A stretch of 64,000 bases of DNA. Origin: Acetonema longum DSM 6540. Its GTDB lineage: Bacteria > Bacillota > Negativicutes > Sporomusales > Acetonemataceae. The position numbers were made by a program, and so were the translations under genes. This document shows, in pieces, positions 29,602-37,564 of the stretch; the stretch's first letter is position 1, and each line of letters begins with the position of its first letter. The stretch lies in the NCBI RefSeq assembly GCF_000219125.1, contig NZ_AFGF01000053.1, positions 24,741 to 88,740 on the forward strand, written 5' to 3'. The notes under the pieces are model-generated. The model was not told the origin of the DNA, did not search any database, and was given only the letters and a program-made list of their open reading frames with translations.

Positions 29602-29802
29602 ATGATTGTGAAGAATACTCCCAGAACTTTGATCAGATATTCTCGCATTCTACCCAATAAAAATGCAACAAGAAATCAGTCAAAACATAAAAGAGACAAA
29701 CGGTCAACTATGGATATCTCAGACTCCGCTAAAACAGAAATGTCGGGCCATACGGCGTTTAGTGCTCATCTGGAAATGGCTGAGAAGCGCTTCAAATCAT
29801 AG
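29602..29802 (+). CDS. Small basic protein of unknown function
   Basis: 66 codons from ATG 29602, preceded by an excellent ribosome site AAGGAGGT nine bases upstream, which is the main reason to believe it. The N-terminal half is strongly basic (RYSRILPNKNATRN, SKHKRDKRS). The C-terminal half (MDISDSAKTEMSGH) faintly recalls the DISxxAK stretch of FlgM-like anti-sigma factors, but this is too short to rely on. The gene stands alone between the ferredoxin-like protein and cydAB and is followed at 29868 by a 17-bp stem-loop. Confidence 0.45.
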   Translation: MIVKNTPRTLIRYSRILPNKNATRNQSKHKRDKRSTMDISDSAKTEMSGHTAFSAHLEMAEKRFKS

Positions 29803-29867
29803 ATATCCCGACTAACATTAAGAGGCTGTCACAATCCTCAGTCTCCTTTGTTTAATATCTTGAAAGC

Positions 29868-29907
29868 CTAAGTGCCTACTGCAGAGTGATGCAGTAGGCA
29901 CTTAGGT
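29868..29907 (+). terminator. 17-bp stem-loop downstream of the small protein
   Basis: A perfect stem CCTAAGTGCCTACTGCA with its complement and the loop GAGTGA is followed by TCCTTTCTT. A related stem-loop with the core CTACTGCA-n6-TGCAGTAG stands at 36454. The rest of the interval to cydA (29908-30147) shows nothing else I can name. Confidence 0.6.
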
Positions 29908-30147
29908 CCTTTCTTAAATGCAATACATATCTTCATCAGGTTTCGCTGCAAATGAGTGGCGAAACTTTAATTATTTTTTTAGGGTTAATATCCCCGGCAC
30001 AGGAAGCCAAAGAGGCTATGGATCTTATGTGCAGCTTTTCTTCTTTGTCCAGAAGAGTTTTATAACTTGGGCATAGCGGCGGCGCTTGATAAAAAATATC
30101 AAAAAGGTAAATACTTGAAAGAAACAAGTCTGGCAATGAGAGGAACG

Positions 30148-31506
30148 ATGGATAATACAGCTTTGATTTTGGCAAGACTACAATTTGGATTTACACTAAC
30201 CTATCATTTTTGGTTTGTGGGTCTTACCCTCGGGCTTTCAGTATTAGTAGCAATTATGGAAACTCAGTATATAAGGACCCATGACCCCAGTTACAAAACC
30301 ATGGCAAAGTTTTGGGGCCGGTTGTTTTTGGTCAATTATGCCATGGGCATTGTCACCGGCCTCGTGAACGAATTCCAGTTCGGGATGAACTGGTCAGAAT
30401 ACTCCCGGTTTACGGGAAGCGTCTTTGGGCCGCCCTTGGCGTTTGAGGCTTTAACCGCATTTTTCGTGGAATCGGTGGCCATTGGGATATGGGTTTACGG
30501 CTGGGATAAGGTCTCCCGGCAAGCTCATCTTGCCCTTATCTGGCTTGTGGCGTTGGCCAGCAATTATTCGGCGTTCTGGATTTTGTCGGCCAATTCCTTT
30601 ATGCAGCATCCGGTAGGATACGCAGTTAATAACGGGCGCCTGGAGCTTAACGATCTGACGGCGATGATCACCAATCCGTATCTCTTCTACCAGTATTCCC
30701 ATACCGTTCTATCCGGGTTGGTCCTGTCTGGATATTTTGTTATGTCGATCAGCGCTTACTATTTGCGCCGCAGGGAACATACAGGCTTGTTCCTGCAGTC
30801 CTTCAAGTCGGGTCTGGTGTGTGCCATGATTGCGACTGTTTTAGTCATTGTTACCGGACATTTTTACAACCAGTATCTGGCCTATACCCAGCCCATGAAG
30901 CTGGCGGCTTCAGAGGCGCTGTGGCAAACTACCGAGCCGGCTCCCTTCCTTGTTTTCGCCATTATCGACCAGAACAGCGGCAGGAACACTTATGAGTTAG
31001 CGCTGCCGGCGGGGCTTTCAGTCCTGGCTTACAACACTCCGCACGCCCCGGTGAAAGGAATGAATGCCTTACAAGCCGAGTTGGCAGAGCGGCACGGTCC
31101 GGGGTATTATATACCGGCAGTGACGATTTTATTTTGGAGCTTCCGCGGCATGGTCGGCATCGGCTTCTGGCTGGTTTTCCTTGCCGCTCTCAATTGCTGG
31201 TATTGGCGGAAACAACAGCTTGATTCCAGCCCGGCCCTGTTAAAAGTCACGATGTGGAGCCTGCCGTTACCCTATCTGGCCGTCACCATGGGCTGGATGA
31301 TGACCGAAATGGGCCGACAGCCCTGGATTGTTTACGGGCTGCTGCTGACCGAGAAAGGCGTTTCGAAAGTTGTGCCGGCGGCGAGTGTATGGATATCTTT
31401 TATTACGTACGTGGTGGTATATACTGGCATTAGCCTGGCAGCACTTTATATTATTCGCAAAATAATTCTTGAAGGCCCTGGCAACCTACAGAAACAGGAC
31501 AGGTGA
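30148..31506 (+). CDS. cydA: Cytochrome bd-type quinol oxidase subunit I
   Basis: Membrane haem-bearing subunit that oxidises quinol and reduces O2, giving oxygen defence in an otherwise anaerobic-type genome. 452 aa with about nine helices; conserved His in LTYHFWFVG (about residue 20), GRLFLVNYAMGIVTG, and EMGRQPWIVYG near residue 390. The short loop between helices 6 and 7 makes it a short-Q-loop type. I start at ATG 30148 (MDNTALILAR) after AGAGGA; the frame open from 30067 is not CydA-like. cydB follows 4 bp later. Confidence 0.93.
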   Translation: MDNTALILARLQFGFTLTYHFWFVGLTLGLSVLVAIMETQYIRTHDPSYKTMAKFWGRLFLVNYAMGIVTGLVNEFQFGMNWSEYSRFTGSVFGPPLAFEALTAFFVESVAIGIWVYGWDKVSRQAHLALIWLVALASNYSAFWILSANSFMQHPVGYAVNNGRLELNDLTAMITNPYLFYQYSHTVLSGLVLSGYFVMSISAYYLRRREHTGLFLQSFKSGLVCAMIATVLVIVTGHFYNQYLAYTQPMKLAASEALWQTTEPAPFLVFAIIDQNSGRNTYELALPAGLSVLAYNTPHAPVKGMNALQAELAERHGPGYYIPAVTILFWSFRGMVGIGFWLVFLAALNCWYWRKQQLDSSPALLKVTMWSLPLPYLAVTMGWMMTEMGRQPWIVYGLLLTEKGVSKVVPAASVWISFITYVVVYTGISLAALYIIRKIILEGPGNLQKQDR

Positions 31507-31510
31507 AGCC

Positions 31511-32755
31511 ATGGATTTAAACACAGTATGTTTTGGCATGTTCGGTTTTTTATTCCTGGGATATTTGCTATTGGAAGGCTTTGATTATGGCGCCGGCATG
31601 CTTCTTCCTTTCATCGGAAATTCAGACAGCGAGAAACAAGCCATACTCCGGACTCTGGCCCCGGTATGGGAAGGAAACGAAGTATGGCTCATCGCCGCCG
31701 GTGCAGTACTGTTCGCCGGCTTTCCGCACGTCTATGCCACTTTATTTTCCGGTTTATATTTTGCCCTGCTGCTCATCCTCGTGACCTTGATTTTGCGTGG
31801 CATAGCCTTTGAATTTCGTGATAAGGACAACAACCGGCAATGGCGGACATTTTGGGATTGGGCGATATTTTTTGGCAGTATGGTGCCCGCTTTTTTTTGG
31901 GGAATCGCCATTACTAACCTTCTTGCCGGTCTGCCAATTGATCATGAAATGCAATATGCAGGTTCTTTCGGCGATTTGCTAAATTTATATTCCTTGACAG
32001 GCGGCCTGGTCTTCCTGCTCTTGTTCCTGCTGCACGGATCGATTTACCTTACCTTGCGGGTGGATCATTATTTGGTGCCGCAGGTCAGAAAAATCGGCCT
32101 GATTACCGGCAAGTACGCGGTACTTGTATCCGCGGGATTTATCATCCTGTCCTTCCTGTACACGGATTTGGCAGCAAAGCTTGTTCCCGTTATGGCTGTG
32201 GCCGCATTGTTATTATCATTGATTTACTGCTGCCGTTGTTTGCAGAAAAAGCAATATGCATTAAGTTTTCTGTGCAGTACCGCTGCTATTGTTTCTGCTG
32301 TTTTGGCTATCTTCGTCAGCCTGTTTCCCAGGGTTATCGTGTCCAGCCTGAGCCCGGACTGGAGCCTTACCGTTTACAACTCGGCTTCTAACATCTTAAC
32401 TTTGAAAATCATGACTATCACCATGTCAATCGTGCTGCCGCTTGTGCTCGCATTTGAGGTTTGGAAATATCATATATTCAGGGACCGGATAAATATCATT
32501 AACCCCGATGGTGAATCGCAGCGGCTACTGTGGGCGCAGCTGCATGGACAATTAATGCAATTCATTGCCCATGCAGCTGATCTCGCCGTCATTATGAAAA
32601 AAGGGGGAACAATCATGGAAAGCAACGTAATAAAATCAAATGAAGCATTAAAGGCAAGAATGATCCATCAACTGCAGGAATCCAGGGAGTTACTGCGGCG
32701 TGGCCGACGTTTGGCAAGCGCCTTTGCCAAGCTGATAAGACTGCTAAAAAAATAA
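31511..32755 (+). CDS. cydB: Cytochrome bd-type oxidase subunit II with C-terminal extension
   Basis: 414 aa, about 70 longer than the usual 335-345 aa CydB. Conserved features: YLLLEGFDYGAG, PVWEGNEVWLI and FALLLILVTLILRG in the N-terminal half. The CydB part ends near VWKYHIFRD (about 327); an extra hydrophilic tail rich in Arg, Leu and Lys follows, ending RRLASAFAKLIRLLKK. Start ATG 31511 follows AGGTGAAGCC. A ribosome-site-like GGGGGA precedes an in-frame ATG at 32615, so the last 46 residues might also be made as a separate small peptide. Operon with cydA. Confidence 0.9.
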   Translation: MDLNTVCFGMFGFLFLGYLLLEGFDYGAGMLLPFIGNSDSEKQAILRTLAPVWEGNEVWLIAAGAVLFAGFPHVYATLFSGLYFALLLILVTLILRGIAFEFRDKDNNRQWRTFWDWAIFFGSMVPAFFWGIAITNLLAGLPIDHEMQYAGSFGDLLNLYSLTGGLVFLLLFLLHGSIYLTLRVDHYLVPQVRKIGLITGKYAVLVSAGFIILSFLYTDLAAKLVPVMAVAALLLSLIYCCRCLQKKQYALSFLCSTAAIVSAVLAIFVSLFPRVIVSSLSPDWSLTVYNSASNILTLKIMTITMSIVLPLVLAFEVWKYHIFRDRINIINPDGESQRLLWAQLHGQLMQFIAHAADLAVIMKKGGTIMESNVIKSNEALKARMIHQLQESRELLRRGRRLASAFAKLIRLLKK

Positions 32756-33044
32756 GATAATTCCGGTCACGCACTCAGCGCATCACTTCATTTTAGTTGT
32801 TGATGTCTTTGTTTTGGTCCTTATCTTTGCTTTTGTCTTTGTCGTCTGTGAAGGTTTGCTTTCTTCGGAATCATCGCTAAATTTGCGTCATAACCGAGTT
32901 TTGTAACAGCCTTTATTTCAGCAGTTTAGCAGGCATAGATTGTAAAAATGCAGTAATATCTCCTTTACTTTCTGTGCAGCGGTTGCAAGGCAAATAATGC
33001 TGATTCTGTTTATATTCCCCTTGCCATGTTCGACTGCTTCGCCG

Positions 33045-33941
33045 CTAAGCCATTATTGACCCATGCGCAAACAAATGAGTCATATACTGATTCAAAATAT
33101 CGAGACTCTTTTTTACAGAAGGCTTGCTGTGCTTGTGAGTGATTTTATAACATATTCTCTCTGGCGGTGGGTCCAGCAGTCGTTGGATAACGATCTGTCC
33201 CGACTGGACGAAAGTGTCAGCTACCGATTTAGGTACAACAGACCATTGCCTGGGGTCTCGCATAAGCGAAACAATTAGCCCGGAAACATCGACCGAAACG
33301 GACGCTGAGCGAAGAGGATCCCACCAGCGGTCATGCCACACTTGAAAGGCCGGCCCCCAATTCCAATATATTTCATATTCTGAGCTCAACACAGTCGGAT
33401 GTATTGGCTGCAACTCGCCGCTTCCGGGCGTCGCCGGCCTGATCAATACGGCCTCATCGACAAAGAACGGTTCCACTTCAATGTTGGGCACCGTTCTTTC
33501 CATTTTTACGAAAGCTACGTCTATTTCCCGGCGTTCCAATGTATCCCATAGTTCCCCGGAATGTTGCGTGCGGAATTGGAGGCGTATTCTCGGACTATGT
33601 TGGGTTAAAGATCGATAAAGAGGCGGAAGAACATATGTATTAAGGCTGTTTGATCCGCCGATGGAAAGGGTTAACTGGGGACCGCTTGCCTGCAGTTTCT
33701 CCGTATCCCGTTTTAACGCCTGCCATCGCTCGGCAATAGCAATGAAGTTCTCGCCAAAAGGAGATAAGGCAATCTTTTGTCTGCCCTTTCCTCGCTCAAC
33801 AAGGATGGCCCCCATTTCCTGCTCCAGGGTTTTCAGCCGATAACTGACGGTAGCTTGGGTCAAACTTAGCACTTCAGCCGCTTTTTTTAAGCTCTGGGTC
33901 TGCACAATAGCCAGAAATGCTTCAATTCCTGCAGCATACAT
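33045..33941 (-). CDS. LysR-family transcription regulator
   Basis: 298 aa. The N-terminal winged helix-turn-helix (about 1-60) reads AFLAIVQTQSLKKAAEVLSL and QATVSYRLKTLEQEMG. The C-terminal substrate-binding-like domain occupies about 90-290. It is transcribed divergently from the MFS transporter gene at 34083, the usual layout for a LysR regulator and its target, and a long palindrome lies between them. The effector is unknown. Confidence 0.9.
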   Translation of the reverse strand: MYAAGIEAFLAIVQTQSLKKAAEVLSLTQATVSYRLKTLEQEMGAILVERGKGRQKIALSPFGENFIAIAERWQALKRDTEKLQASGPQLTLSIGGSNSLNTYVLPPLYRSLTQHSPRIRLQFRTQHSGELWDTLERREIDVAFVKMERTVPNIEVEPFFVDEAVLIRPATPGSGELQPIHPTVLSSEYEIYWNWGPAFQVWHDRWWDPLRSASVSVDVSGLIVSLMRDPRQWSVVPKSVADTFVQSGQIVIQRLLDPPPERICYKITHKHSKPSVKKSLDILNQYMTHLFAHGSIMA

Positions 33942-33957
33942 GAATGGGCCTCCTCAA

Positions 33958-33983
33958 ATCTTAAATATAGAAATATTTAAGAT
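33958..33983. promoter_or_regulatory. Palindromic operator candidate between the LysR gene and the MFS gene
   Basis: A perfect 11-bp inverted repeat ATCTTAAATAT/ATATTTAAGAT around AGAA, contained in the divergent intergenic region just upstream of the LysR start. LysR proteins bind such dyads (T-N11-A type) to control themselves and the neighbour. Confidence 0.65.
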
Positions 33984-34082
33984 ATTTTACAAAATACATT
34001 TGATTTACAAGCAATATTTCTTTATTTAAAATTAACATGAAATTAACAAACGTGCAACTATGCATATAGAGGAGGAAATATC

Positions 34083-35291
34083 TTGGCTAACCAGGCGGAT
34101 GCAAATAAAAAATCCGTTATTGTCATTTCTTTACTTACAGCGGCATGCCTGCTCGGCGACTCCATGTTATACGTCGTTTTGCCGATACACTGGCAGGACG
34201 TAGGGCTGGCTTCCTTATGGGAAGTAGGTATTCTGTTATCAGTCAACCGCATTGTACGACTGCCTTTAAATCCTCTGGTCAGTTGGCTCTATGGCAGGAT
34301 AAGCAGCCGGAGCGGCCTTACTTTCGCGGCAATACTGGCTGTTTGCACAACCTTTTCCTATGCGTTTGTACAAGGGTTCGTACTTTGGCTGATTTTGCGG
34401 TGTATATGGGGACTCGCCTGGACTTTTTTACGCTTAGGCGCTTATTTTACCATCCTTGAAGTAACTGGCGAAAATAATCGAGGCCATTACATGGGTATGT
34501 ATAACGGCCTCTATCGTTTAGGGAGCCTGGTAGGTATGCTGACAGGAGGCTTTCTCGCTGACCGCTATGGTGTTGGCGTTACAGCCATATTGTTCGGATT
34601 TATGACCTTTTTGGCAATTCCCTTCACCTTTCAGTTGTTTGCCTGTCCAAGCGGCCATGCGCCGGACACAAACAAGTCCCTGGATGTATCAGCCCTCATC
34701 AACGCAAATGTGCTTTGGACTCTGCTGACTGGGCTGTTTATCGCCATGGTCTATCAAGGAACATTTACGGCGACGCTGAGCTATTTGATCCAGGTTCATA
34801 ACTCTTCCCCCATCTTGCTCTTCGGCACCACGATCGGCGCTGCATCTCTGGCCGGTACTCTGCAAGCTTTGCGTTGGGGGTGGGAACCTTGGCTGGCCCC
34901 ATTGTCCGGTAAACTATCCGACGGCAAATACAGTCGCAACACCATATTAACTGCAACCCTTATCCTCGCTGCCGTATCATTCTCCCTGCTCCCTTTGCCA
35001 TTGCCCTTAGAATGGTGGCTGCTGCTTATTCTTATTATTCTCCTGACGGCAACGGTTCTCACAACGATTATCGACGCTATTGCCTGTGATGTCGCCTTTT
35101 GTTCTCCTCCCAAAACTTTTATGTCGGCGTATTCCTTCGCCATTGATATTGGCGCCGCCTTGGGACCGTTGGCCGGATATACGCTCAATGATCTATCCGG
35201 CCCCTATGCTGTTTATTGGGCAATCGCCGGCGGTCTGTCCATATTTGCAGTAAGGTGGCTGATCTGGCCAATCAGCATTTACAAGAAATAA
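34083..35291 (+). CDS. Major facilitator superfamily transporter
   Basis: 402 aa with about 12 helices. NRIVRLPLNPLVSWLYGR and GLYRLGSLVGMLTGGFLADRYG (GSLVGMLTGGFLADRYG) carry MFS-like loop motifs. No substrate-specific motif is recognised; drug or metabolite efflux is plausible. TTG start at 34083 follows AGAGGAGG at good spacing. Divergent from the LysR regulator and probably controlled by it. Confidence 0.8.
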   Translation: MANQADANKKSVIVISLLTAACLLGDSMLYVVLPIHWQDVGLASLWEVGILLSVNRIVRLPLNPLVSWLYGRISSRSGLTFAAILAVCTTFSYAFVQGFVLWLILRCIWGLAWTFLRLGAYFTILEVTGENNRGHYMGMYNGLYRLGSLVGMLTGGFLADRYGVGVTAILFGFMTFLAIPFTFQLFACPSGHAPDTNKSLDVSALINANVLWTLLTGLFIAMVYQGTFTATLSYLIQVHNSSPILLFGTTIGAASLAGTLQALRWGWEPWLAPLSGKLSDGKYSRNTILTATLILAAVSFSLLPLPLPLEWWLLLILIILLTATVLTTIIDAIACDVAFCSPPKTFMSAYSFAIDIGAALGPLAGYTLNDLSGPYAVYWAIAGGLSIFAVRWLIWPISIYKK

Positions 35292-35489
35292 GTCCAACAT
35301 GTTAAGACATTTTTTCTTTTCTTGTTGTTGCAATACATACGTCTATAATCGCTTGGCAATAACAATGATACCTCATAGAAATTATTAGTATTGTTATGGC
35401 ACACTATCCTTGCTATCATTTCAATATAAGCCAGTCTTACAATTGTAATTCCGAAAAAGAAGCAATGCCCGTAAGAAAGGAGAAGAAAG

Positions 35490-35540
35490 ATGGATCGCGC
35501 AGAACTGTACCCTATGCAAAGGAGCAAAAAGCATGAATGA
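35490..35540 (+). CDS. Candidate 16-codon leader ORF overlapping the MBL gene
   Basis: ATG 35490 is preceded by AAAGGAGAAGAAAG, a ribosome site as good as that of the main gene. It encodes MDRAELYPMQRSKKHE and stops at TGA 35538-35540, overlapping the MBL start at 35533. The second ribosome site for the MBL gene (AAAGGAG) lies inside it. This could couple translation of the two or be a chance remnant. Confidence 0.35.
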   Translation: MDRAELYPMQRSKKHE

Positions 35541-36276
35541 TAAAGTAATCATTCAGTTTCTAGGTTCGGGAGATGCTTTTGGCAGCGGTGGAAGGCTGCA
35601 AACCTGCATCCTGATTTCAGGCCAAACCCAGTTTTTGATCGATTGTGGTGCATCTTCAATGATCTCGATAAATCAATACAAAGTCGACCCGAATAGTATC
35701 TCTACTATTTTTCTTTCCCACCTGCACGGCGATCACGCCGGCGGCATTCCGTTCTTTGTCCTGGATGCGCAACTAAACCGCAAACGGACACAGCCTCTCA
35801 CAATCGCAGGACCGCCAGGAACGTCCGACTGGTATCCCCGAATCATGGAAGCCTCGTTCCCCGGCTCGTCCATCGTAGAGAGGAAGTTTCCAGTAACGAT
35901 CAAGGAACTTGAGCCGGGCAAGGCGGATACCGTCAATGGGATCAGTGTCACGCCTTTCCCCGTATCGCACGGGGCGACGTTGACCTCGCTTGCACTGAGA
36001 ATAGGTTTTCAGGGAAAATTGATTACCTATTCCGGGGATACGGAGTGGACAGATTCATTGTTTGCTGCGGCTCATGAGGCTGCTCTCTTTATCGCGGAAG
36101 CCTATTTCTTCGAGAAAAAAGTAAGAAATCACATGGACTACATGACGCTCAAAGAGCACTGGCACGAATTGAATGCACAGAGAATCATCTTTACTCACAT
36201 GAACAACGACATGCTGGACAAGCTCCGCGGCGTCGATATCGAAACAGCCAGTGACGGAAAAATAGTAGAAATCTGA
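35533..36276 (+). CDS. Metallo-beta-lactamase-fold hydrolase (RNase Z-like group)
   Basis: 247 aa, cytoplasmic. Metal ligands HLHGDHAGG (about residue 62) plus SHGATLTSLALRI, YSGDTEWTD and a late TH in IIFTHMNN form the MBL active site. The overall layout is closest to the ribonuclease Z / arylsulfatase-like branch, but it lacks the exosite arm that would define tRNA 3'-endonuclease, and in many genomes such proteins are hydrolases of unknown substrate. ATG 35533 follows AAAGGAGCAAAAAGC. Confidence 0.8.
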   Translation: MNDKVIIQFLGSGDAFGSGGRLQTCILISGQTQFLIDCGASSMISINQYKVDPNSISTIFLSHLHGDHAGGIPFFVLDAQLNRKRTQPLTIAGPPGTSDWYPRIMEASFPGSSIVERKFPVTIKELEPGKADTVNGISVTPFPVSHGATLTSLALRIGFQGKLITYSGDTEWTDSLFAAAHEAALFIAEAYFFEKKVRNHMDYMTLKEHWHELNAQRIIFTHMNNDMLDKLRGVDIETASDGKIVEI

Positions 36277-36453
36277 TCTTGAAACAAGTCCATGACTATT
36301 GCATTACCGAAAAAGAACCTGTAGCAATTGCAGGCGCCACAGTGCAGGTGGAATCCTCCTCTACTGCCGGTACTTGCATGTTGGTCACTTTTTCTGTCCA
36401 CGGATTTAAATAGATTCTCTCGAAAAAGTAAGTTTACCGCTTCATATCATACT

Positions 36454-36487
36454 AAATGTCTACTGCAAAATAATGCAGTAGACATTT
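36454..36487. repeat. 14-bp stem-loop related to the one at 29868
   Basis: Perfect stem AAATGTCTACTGCA with its complement and a 6-nt AAATAA loop. The core CTACTGCA-n6-TGCAGTAG is identical to the stem-loop at 29868. The surrounding interval 36277-36637 holds no credible gene. Confidence 0.6.
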
Positions 36488-36637
36488 GGCCTATCTGGCG
36501 TATGCGGATTAAGTAAAAAATTAAACTGTGTCAACCTTGGGGAACCACCTAGTACAAGGTCGCATGATAGGTGGTGTGAGAGAAGGGGGGTTTGTCACTC
36601 CTACTACTCAATCAACGGAACAAGAAATCGTATGTTC

Positions 36638-37168
36638 CTATTTACCGGCGACGGAGAATTCCCCTATTTTGCGCCCTTTTGCCAGCATGTCAATCACTGT
36701 GGCATCGGTGGGAAAAGCCAGGGGCGGAATAGCGTCGAGAGAAAAAAATGCCGCTTGGTCCAGATCATCCCCGGCGGTAAGACTGCCGCCCGTTTGAGTG
36801 ACGATAAACCAAATTCCGACTGTGTGGCAGGCGGGATTATGGAAGTTGGATAGCACAGCGAACACATTTTGCGGTTCAATGCGCAAGCCTGTTTCTTCCC
36901 CGAACTCGCGTTTCAGAGCTTCCCGCACTTCTTCCTCATATTCCACGTAGCCGCAGGGTATGCACCAAAGGCCGGGATAAGTCGATGACTGTGACCGTCG
37001 CCCAAGCAATATCCGGTCTTCCTGGATTAAAATACCGGCTACTCCGACAATCGGGTTCTCATACATGATAAAATGACAACTTTCGCAGGTTAGTCTCTCC
37101 CGCTGATCGTAGGGCAAACAGGAAAGCTTCCCGCCGCACTTTGGGCAAAAATAAAACCGTTGTTGCAT
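36638..37168 (-). CDS. Nudix hydrolase with N-terminal zinc ribbon
   Basis: 176 aa. An N-terminal zinc ribbon (FCPKCGGKL and LTCESCHF) precedes a Nudix domain; the Nudix box is GYVEYEEEVREALKREFGEE continuing TGL (about 67-89) and fits G-x5-E-x7-R-E-x2-E-E-x-G. The zinc ribbon plus Nudix layout is like NudC-related or ADP-ribose/NADH pyrophosphatases; substrate is unknown. ATG 37168 follows AAAGGAGATATT. Stands alone. Confidence 0.88.
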   Translation of the reverse strand: MQQRFYFCPKCGGKLSCLPYDQRERLTCESCHFIMYENPIVGVAGILIQEDRILLGRRSQSSTYPGLWCIPCGYVEYEEEVREALKREFGEETGLRIEPQNVFAVLSNFHNPACHTVGIWFIVTQTGGSLTAGDDLDQAAFFSLDAIPPLAFPTDATVIDMLAKGRKIGEFSVAGK

Positions 37169-37250
37169 AATATCTCCTTTTTCATTCATCATATTACTTT
37201 ATGGCAAAAGAACCAATCAGAGCGTCCCTTCGCTTCTACTCAAAGAAATT

Positions 37251-37400
37251 ATGACCTTACATACGGCGGAACTAATGTTTATTGGAGCGGGAATAGAAGG
37301 TGACTTAGGCGAAACCGTTAGAAAATACATGACTCTGACCGACGCTGATGTATTTACCGAGTTTCAAATTGGTACAAACATAAGTTATCTGAAAATCTAG
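37251..37400 (+). pseudogene. Possible remnant open frame (49 codons)
   Basis: ATG 37251 to TAG 37400 reads like the end of a soluble protein (ELMFIGAGIEGDLGETVRKY then TDADVFTEFQIG) but has no convincing ribosome site and no recognisable family. It may be the leftover C-terminus of a deleted gene. A stem-loop with T-tract (37491-37528) follows at a distance. No other signal is visible in the 372-bp gap 37193-37564. Confidence 0.25.
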
Positions 37401-37490
37401 CGGCAAACCCCGCTTATAAATCCTATAGCGAAGATGGTTAGATCTATAGGGCTTCCAGGGCGAATTGAATTTCAAATTGTGCGCTTAAGC

Positions 37491-37528
37491 ACCCCACCTG
37501 ACAAATCGACCAGTGGGGTATTTTCTTT
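37491..37528 (+). terminator. Terminator-like hairpin upstream of the outer-membrane protein end
   Basis: ACCCCAC/GTGGGGT stem with a 15-nt loop followed by ATTTTCTTTTG. It may serve the remnant frame at 37251 on the plus strand. Confidence 0.5.
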
Positions 37529-37564
37529 TGTTTCATAGTGCTCCTTTCTCAAATCCCATATCCG

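Noticed and set aside
33063..33278. Plus-strand frame antisense to the LysR gene
   Set aside because: It mirrors a conserved LysR coding region and has no ribosome site.
36528..36797. 89-codon plus-strand frame over the Nudix gene end
   Set aside because: It is mostly antisense to the Nudix gene and has no family-like features.
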